64,000 nucleotides of DNA from Diphasiastrum complanatum (taxonomy: Eukaryota; Streptophyta; Lycopodiopsida; Lycopodiales; Lycopodiaceae), in the NCBI GenBank assembly GCA_029204225.1, contig CM055103.1:44092604-44156603 (forward strand). Direction: 5' to 3'. Both the position numbers and the translations under genes were made by a program. The notes under the pieces are model-generated. The model saw nothing but the letters and a program-made list of their open reading frames with translations, had not been told where the DNA came from and ran no database searches. Below are positions 57,946-64,000 of this stretch, one piece after another; the first letter of the stretch is position 1, and every line of letters starts with the position of its first letter.

Positions 57946-58712
57946 CACATGTGTGGAGCCTGTTCCCACATGTGAAAATAGTGTACTTGTCATGTACCAT
58001 AATCATATAGGTTGTACATATGATTTAATTCAAGTTCTAGTGGCTAAAAAGGCCAAAAACTAGTTTTCTAGACATATGACACATGACCTCAATCTATTGA
58101 TTGCATGAGCCACATCCTTTGTTAGGTGTCATATCACATGTGTAGAGGACAGCTCACATGTGTGGAATAAGCTGAAGTAGGCAAATTTTGACTTCTAGAA
58201 GATTTCCAAGTAGATCTCCATATAGAAGGAAAATGGACCAAAAGTGCTCAAGATAGAAGGTTTTGTCCAAGTGTCAGTTTTGCATGATGAATCATCATAT
58301 GACAAAGCACCTCCACACATGTGGGATCAGAGGGATGATCAGTACCACGAGCTCTCACTTATTGTATATATAGAGCCACATTTGGCCATAATCATGGTGA
58401 GACACCAATCTTGGTTTTGGAAGCAATTTTGAGTGATTCTCTCCATTTGTCTACATTTGTTCTGATTGTTTTGAGGTTCTATCAATGTGTACTTGATTTT
58501 CAGGTTGGAGTCCATACTTAGACAGTATTTCACATGTGTAAAACCATAAAGTACACTTACCTTCAATTAATGATTGTTCTTGTTAGAATTTTGTGTCTAG
58601 AATTGATCTAGATTGATCTTAATCTGAAGTAGATTGATAGATCAAGTAATCTGACAACCAATCCCTCGTATCAGATTAGGATCCACTCTTGGTCCTTTTT
58701 GTACTTTTTGCA
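57946..58712 (+). repeat. Probable copia LTR with repeated CACATGTG palindromes
   Basis: The right end is set by the primer-binding site TGGTATCAGAACC at 58715-58727 (initiator tRNA-Met type), two bases after a terminal CA. The left end is uncertain, perhaps TGTGTGGAGCC at 57950. Contains six CACATGTG palindromes (57946, 57967, 58135, 58155, 58316, 58531) and a TATA-like TATATATAGAGCC near 58363. Confidence 0.6.
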
Positions 58713-60143
58713 CATGGTATCAGAACCTAGTACAAGAGGTTTTGTTGAAATTGATAGGGTTAATCCAAATCAAAGCCAAAATCAGCAGTTTTTTGGAAAC
58801 TAGTCAAATTTTGTGTAGCGAGTTGGATTTGATAGCTATCCTCAAAATTTTTGGTCCAGATCTTGTTGTGGGCTATAGGAACCCTTTTCACACGGGTGAG
58901 GCCATACAGCTCCGGTTTTGGCTGAGTGTATGTTGAAGTTAAGAGAGATTTTGCTAAAAATCATAGATTAAGGAGTGATATGCAAGGTGAGAGGTTGAAA
59001 TCCATTGTACCATCACTCTAGATTTGTTCAAGAGTGATAGGGTCAAGTTTAGAAGCATCAATTTGCTAGAAAACATCTTTGGATTTGTCCTCCAAGTGAA
59101 ACCTTTGAGAGTTTCTAGTGCATATAGAGCATCTATGCAAATCTTTTGTAGAATTTGACATAGATTGGCTTCAATTGAGAGTTCTAGAAAAGAGATTGAG
59201 ATCCAAGTCACATTGTTCAACCCTACTCAATTTGTTTGAGTGATTGTAAGGTTTGAAAAGAGTCATTAAGGTGTCTATGGAAAATGTGTAGAGAGAGATC
59301 CAATTTTCTAAGAGTTCCTTCCTTTGTAGAGGGCAAGATCTAGAAGCTCATTATGTGTTGTTATTGGTGGAGAGTTTGTCTCTTCCTAGGTGATCAAATC
59401 TTTCTAAGTGGCATTAGCTCTTTGAAGCACAATATCTTATTGAGAAAAATCACCACTTTTGATTTTAAATTTCATTCCAAGTCTTAAGCGGTAGAGTAAT
59501 TGGTGGAATCCAATAGGGGTGATTGAATGAATTTATTGAGCAAAAATTGACATAGTATGTATCAAACTCAAATTAGTTCTATTCAACTTTCTTTGTGAGA
59601 GTGTGAGGGTCAATTTGAGATCCCATTGGATGTCCAGAATGAGGAGGAGTCCATATTTGAGTATTCATGCATGGTTGAGATCTTTGTGAATCTCTAGTTG
59701 TCTAATTTTTTAAGCGTTGTGAAAAATTGGTGGTATAGTTTGTTGTCAAATCCAATCAAATTCATTCTAAATCTCAAGAGTGAGATTATTTGGGTCAAGA
59801 GTGAGTCCAAAAGAAGTGATTAAGTTTGATTTTCATGTGTTTGAAACAAAACCCATCTTTTGTTCAAGAATCTCTCAAGTGTTGAGAGAACTAGCCAAGT
59901 GAAAAGGAAAATCTAGGTGTCAAATCTTTTCATATCCACTTCAATTCCTAAAAAAAAGAGTCATTGGTATTTGATGAGTCCAATAGGAGATTGGATCTGA
60001 TTTCTTTTGTGATTTGATTCAAAGATTGTGTGCTTTTGTCTTAGTGATCAAAGCAAAGTTTCCAAGTGACTAGTCATTAGTGTGAAGATTGATTCTTAGG
60101 TTTGTGAGCTAGATATTTTGTAGATCATTCTAGATTATTAAAG
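58713..60143 (+). mobile_element. PBS and decayed leader/gag of a plus-strand copia element
   Basis: Begins with the tRNA-Met PBS. The following 1.4 kb is AT-rich with many stops and only short frames; presumed leader and N-terminal gag without recognisable motifs. Confidence 0.45.
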
Positions 60144-60704
60144 ATGTTCAAATCTAGTCTCTTGAAAGTCACAAATTACATTTGTAGAATCATATCACAG
60201 GTTTTTATTCACATGACATCAATAGGTGGCATCCTATTGAAGGAAAGAAAGGATCTTGAGTGCAACCTTTGTGGCAAGGGAGGATATTTTTTCTCAAGAT
60301 GCTACAAAAAGAAGACCAGTCCATCCAAGGAGAACCAAAGCAAGGGGGCCGAGGTGAAGGATGGAGCTTCAAGTTCAAAATGCAAATACAAGAAGGACAA
60401 GTCCAAGGAAAGGTGTTTCCTTTGTGGAAAGGTGAATGAGGCTTGGAGTCTCACAAGGACTTGCAAGATTTGTCTTCAAGAGTCCATCACAACACATGTC
60501 AAATCTTTTGAAATTTTTCATTTGGAAGTGCATTATTTGGTTCAAGATGCAAAGATAGATGTGACTTTCATGAGAGTAACTTGGATTTATTTTATGTCCT
60601 TGGAAAGTATTTTGCTTGGACTTTGGACAAGTTCAAACTTATTGTTATTATCCAAGAGAAATCAATCAAGAATAAGGAGCAATTACAAAATGAAAATAGT
60701 TTGA
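60144..60704 (+). pseudogene. Copia-type gag end with degenerate zinc knuckle
   Basis: Frame of 186 codons with KDLECNLCGKGGYFFSRCYK, a zinc-knuckle pattern C-x2-C-x9-C whose His is replaced by aromatic residues, a Lys/Ser-rich linker, and a second half-knuckle RCFLCGK. The later part drifts out of frame. Fits the end of a copia gag after the leader. Confidence 0.6.
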
Positions 60705-60847
60705 TTTATGCTCTCATGTCAACTTATGAAGAACCATTTTGCTTTGAAGAAATTTTTGTATCTCAAAGGTAGATTAAGGCAATACTAGTTGAGTGTGATG
60801 CCTTAAAAGATAGCAAGATATGTTTTTCTTGTAAGATTACATTAGTT

Positions 60848-61343
60848 ATGAAGTCAAGGAAATGGAAATATCTTCATAATGTAGGATCTTTTGGTTTCAA
60901 TAAGATCATGGATGATGTGTTCATTCATAAAGATGAAAATTGTAGATTTTCAATCTTAAAGGCAAGTTGTAAACTTCTTATGAGAATAAGTGAAGCATCC
61001 AAAGTGGACACTTATATCCATAAGCAAGTAGTTAGCCTTATTGAGATGGAAATACCTTTTGATTTCAATATTGGAAAAATCATGCCAAGTTGTGGTGATT
61101 TTTGGACTTATGTTTCTAGCATAACTAATCTTGATAATCATAGGAAGTGCATATTGAATGGTCATACTTGTTGTGATCATTATGAGACATGGCGGTCTCG
61201 GATTTCCATAAAAAAGGAGCACCATGAAGAAGATCTTAAGGAGTCATCTCAAGGTTCAAATGTGCCAAGGATTGAGGAGGAGAATCCTTCTCAAGGTTCA
61301 AGTGTGCCAAGGATTGAGGAGGAGAGACCTCCTCAAATTGTAA
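60848..61343 (+). other. Unrecognised ORF, cut by LTR A
   Basis: Frame MKSRKWKYLHNVGSFGFNKI, IPFDFNIGKIMPSCGDFWTY, RKCILNGHTCCDHYETWRSR, then a 42 nt unit repeated twice (61247-61330) encoding SQGS.VPRIEEE.P. The frame runs into LTR A at 61344, which supplies a foreign C-terminus to 61408. Family not recognised; position suggests part of the preceding retroelement. Confidence 0.4.
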
Positions 61344-62426
61344 TGTTAGCAGATTCTAGAGAATCCCCAGATGCCGAGCCGAAGACACAGAATACCTCTC
61401 ACCCATGAACGAGGAGGTCTCAGAAGGAGGAGAGCTGAAGATGTTGAGAGCCGAGAAATTACTAGCTAGGATGACAGTGAAATATCTATGTGAGCCTACA
61501 TGGTGTATCCCAGAGAAGGAACGACCATGTAGGAGCTAGTCATATTTTCTAGGCTTTGTAAATAAATGTAGACCCTCCCCCTCCCCTGCCCTTAAATTAG
61601 TTAGAGTGAGCCACCTTTTGATGGTGACCTTTAGTGGAAGGGCAAATTCCACATGTAATTTTTAATTTGGTGGAATTGCCACTTGGGCTCCACATGGCCA
61701 GCCTTCTTGCTTATTTAAGGGCTATCGTCTCTTGTGAGGGAGCTTTTGAATGTATTGTCAAGTTCTCTTGAGCAAATAAAGAGGATCCTCCACGAGTTCT
61801 TGATGATTGCTAAGCTCCTTGTTCATGAATGTTCTTGAGTGAAATTTCTATGAGCATGCTTGAATTTCTTGCATTGTGGATTAACTAGTTTCTTGTTTTC
61901 TAGTTTCTTGCTTAGTTGTGGATTAAAATTCACTTCTTGTTTATGGAATAAGGTAGAAATCAGCATTCAAGTAAACTAAATAAGCTGGAATAATGGTGTA
62001 GATCTTGCATACTCTCTTACTTTCCAGTTCTTGATTGTTCTTGGGCATTCTAAACATCAAGAAATGAGTGTTTCTTGAATTTTTGGACTGTCAAATGCTG
62101 TTAGGAATCTAGTTTCTTATTTCTTGTTCAGTAGTTAATCTTGTTCTTGATTGATTTCTGATTCAGTAGATAGTGGTAGGTCTGCTCCCTGTTCCAAAAT
62201 GTTGATCCTCTTGAGCTAAAGATGGTTACATGGTTGGTTTCTGCATGTAGCTAAGTATCAAAACCGTGTCTCCCACTGACAGGCTGGGAAATACATGTTG
62301 AAATCTGAGTAACGCTTCTGCTTTATAACTGTTCCAATAAGAAGAAGAACCATAAAGAACCTTAACTAAAGAAGAGGTAAAGAAATCACCAGAACCATGT
62401 TCACAAATTCAGAGAATCTGTGAACA
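61344..62426 (+). repeat. LTR A, plus-strand copy
   Basis: Begins TGTTAGCAGATTC and ends GAATCTGTGAACA; 1083 bp, collinear with the minus-strand copy at 37480-38586. The 5 bp flanks (TGTAA, AATAT) do not match, so no target duplication is visible. No PBS follows, suggesting a solo or truncated LTR. Confidence 0.82.
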
Positions 62427-62651
62427 AATATGTTGTGGGTCAAATTTCTCAGGTTTGGAAAAATTAGTCCGGATCCGAAGATGTTTGAAGGTGCTTAATT
62501 TAGCAAAGGTTCGGAAAAATTCCGAACCGATCCGACCCGACCGGAATTTTCTTTCTAAAGAAAAACTCGAGCCTTTTGTTTTCTTGGTTTTGTAAAAATT
62601 TCAGGATGCTCATTAACAAATGGATTTGAGACTGAGCATCAAATTCCAACA
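62427..62651 (-). repeat. Copia LTR fragment
   Basis: In element sense starts TGTTGGAATTTGATG at 62651, directly after polypurine tract TTAAGGGGGAG. It contains a CCGGTCGGGTCGGATCGG stretch and is cut by LTR A at 62426. Confidence 0.7.
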
Positions 62652-63760
62652 CTCCCCCTTAATGTGGATCTTGAAAAACTTTGATCTTCAAATTTAACTT
62701 GTCGTTGAATCTGAGCTGGTGTTCTTTTGTCAGAGCCATTGTGAAATAATCTACTGCCATCAGATATGTTCTGTTGGTTCGATTTTTGTACTCCGTGATA
62801 GTAGTTGGCTGGAATTTTATCAGACCTTTTGAAATCCAATGCTAACTTGCATTTTAGATCCTTCATCAGATTCAGATTTATACTGAATAGTAGAATATCA
62901 TCTACATAAAGAGTGGAGTTGATGAAGAAATCCGGTACAAACTTGAAATGAAAACTCGAGTCTACCGAGTTTGGATAGAAACCATTCTCATTTAGTAATG
63001 CAGATTTGGCGTCCATTGCTGCTTCGCACTGGTCAACATCAGTAATTAACTTTGCCTCAGAATGAACCTGATTCCTGCACAAAGTAGTAGGCTGGATCAC
63101 CCATAAAATGGGATGGAGGCTGTCTAGGTCGATTTGTCCTTCTTGGTTAAAATTTGACCCTCTGATGTGATTCGATCGGTTGAGATTTTGCCTCATTTTT
63201 TGAGTCAGTATCAAATTTGGTTGTTCAACCCCGAGTTTAGAAATTGATTGTTCGACCCTGGGTTCGAAAACTGACTGTCCGACCCTGGGTTCGAAAATTG
63301 ACTGTTCAAAATTTTGTGCAGCCTTCTCTTTGTGGTCAAAAAATTGGTCTTCCAAAAAAATGACATTTCTGCTCGTGAATGCTTTTTGAGTGTCCAGGTT
63401 GTAGATCTTGTATGCTTCTAATCTGGAGAGTAGCCAGTAAAAATTAATCTGCTGCTATTCGACCCTCTGTTCGGATTTTTCTGTTGATCAGTAGAGATCT
63501 AATTGAAGGCTTTGAATCCAAGTACTCTAATATTTGTGAGTGATGGCTTTGATCCTATCCACACCTCATAAGGTGTCTTGCCAATCAGGGCTTTGTTAAA
63601 GAATCGATTTTGTAAGTAGGTTAATGTAGTAACAGCTTCTGTCCAGAATTTCTTTGGAAGAGAGGCATGGGCCAACATGGACTTGGCACAACAATGAGTG
63701 TCTGATGCTTCCCTTGAGCTGCACCTTTTGACTGAGGTGAGTGGCTGATTTGTAGTTCTA
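62652..63760 (-). pseudogene. Ty1/copia integrase end and RT fragment
   Basis: Minus strand: AKSMLAHASLPKKFWTEAVT, YLQNRFFNKALIGKTPYEVW and NIRVLGFKAFN (63690-63500) are the integrase C-terminal signatures. A linker with repeated E(P)RV(G/E)QS phrases follows, then part of RT up to STLYVDDILLFSINL (about 62910, YVDD intact) and LKCKLALDFKRSD. RNase H is missing: the frame passes straight to the polypurine tract at about 62660. Internal deletion. Confidence 0.87.
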
Positions 63761-63896
63761 TTCTATTGGCCTTGCAATAGAAATACTTCCCCTCCATCAG
63801 AGCGTAGAGCTTTGATTCTTCTCTAGTTCAAATTTTTTGTTGATGTCTTGAATTGCATGAAGAATTTGAAGGTATCAGATTTTTCCTTTAAGAAAT

Positions 63897-64000
63897 TGTT
63901 GGCTGATTCTAACAAATCCCAAGATACTCGGACAAAGCAACTTAAGAGCACCTCTCACCTCAGACCGAGGAGGTCTCTGAGAAGATGATACTAATGAAGA
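63897..64000 (+). repeat. LTR B copy, start only (runs off window)
   Basis: Begins TGTTGGCTGATTCTAACAAA and follows the LTR B course (ACTCGGACAAAGCAAC, CACCTCTCACCTCAGACCGA) to the window edge. Confidence 0.8.

Overview
This is nuclear DNA of a land plant. Two spliced PLS-class pentatricopeptide-repeat (PPR) genes, one RHL1-like gene and a dense, mostly dead population of plant retrotransposons show this. The PPR repeat wording (KACASIAALEQGKQLH, VDMYAKCG, VVSWSAMI), near-identical repeat blocks and a TE-stuffed 5.4 kb intron resemble homosporous ferns such as Ceratopteris or Adiantum. That placement is inference. Most other open frames are retrotransposon debris or frame shadows.

Layout. 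1-6029 (-): 5' part of a ROOT HAIRLESS 1-like gene. Two introns are visible; intron 1 holds a LINE remnant, an intact 404 bp TRIM whose LTRs carry a tRNA-like block, and a decayed Ty3/gypsy element. 6.0-9.6 kb: a microsatellite, a SINE candidate, an LTR, copia integrase debris, a nested-palindrome foldback and a small MITE. 9896-13353 (+): six-exon PPR gene of 810 codons with two N-terminal PDF motifs, followed by a dead DYW domain to 13604. 13.6-16.1 kb: AT-rich, nothing recognised. 16.1-22.05 kb (+): degraded L1-type LINE split by a solo LTR. 22-27.4 kb: little recognised apart from a tandem duplication and an AACCGT-rich foldback. 27415-30598 (-): second PDF-PPR gene, three exons, 787 codons. 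31-64 kb: nested, broken gypsy and copia elements on both strands.

How it fits together. Both PPR genes can be rebuilt with exact splice phases. In both, a PPR array follows one (27-30 kb) or two (10-13 kb) copies of the PDF motif otherwise known from plant organellar single-stranded DNA-binding (OSB) proteins. The motif is split by a phase-0 intron at the same place in all three copies. An organellar nucleic-acid-binding role is likely; the earlier gene appears to have recently lost its DYW editing deaminase. RHL1 belongs to the plant topoisomerase VI complex.

The TE region shows two LTR subfamilies (A and B) with related ends. It also holds a 24-26 bp minisatellite (core ATCTCAACCG on the element sense strand) recurring at four sites inside gypsy elements, always in the same polarity relative to the element. 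All conclusions come from reading the sequence; no database search was possible.
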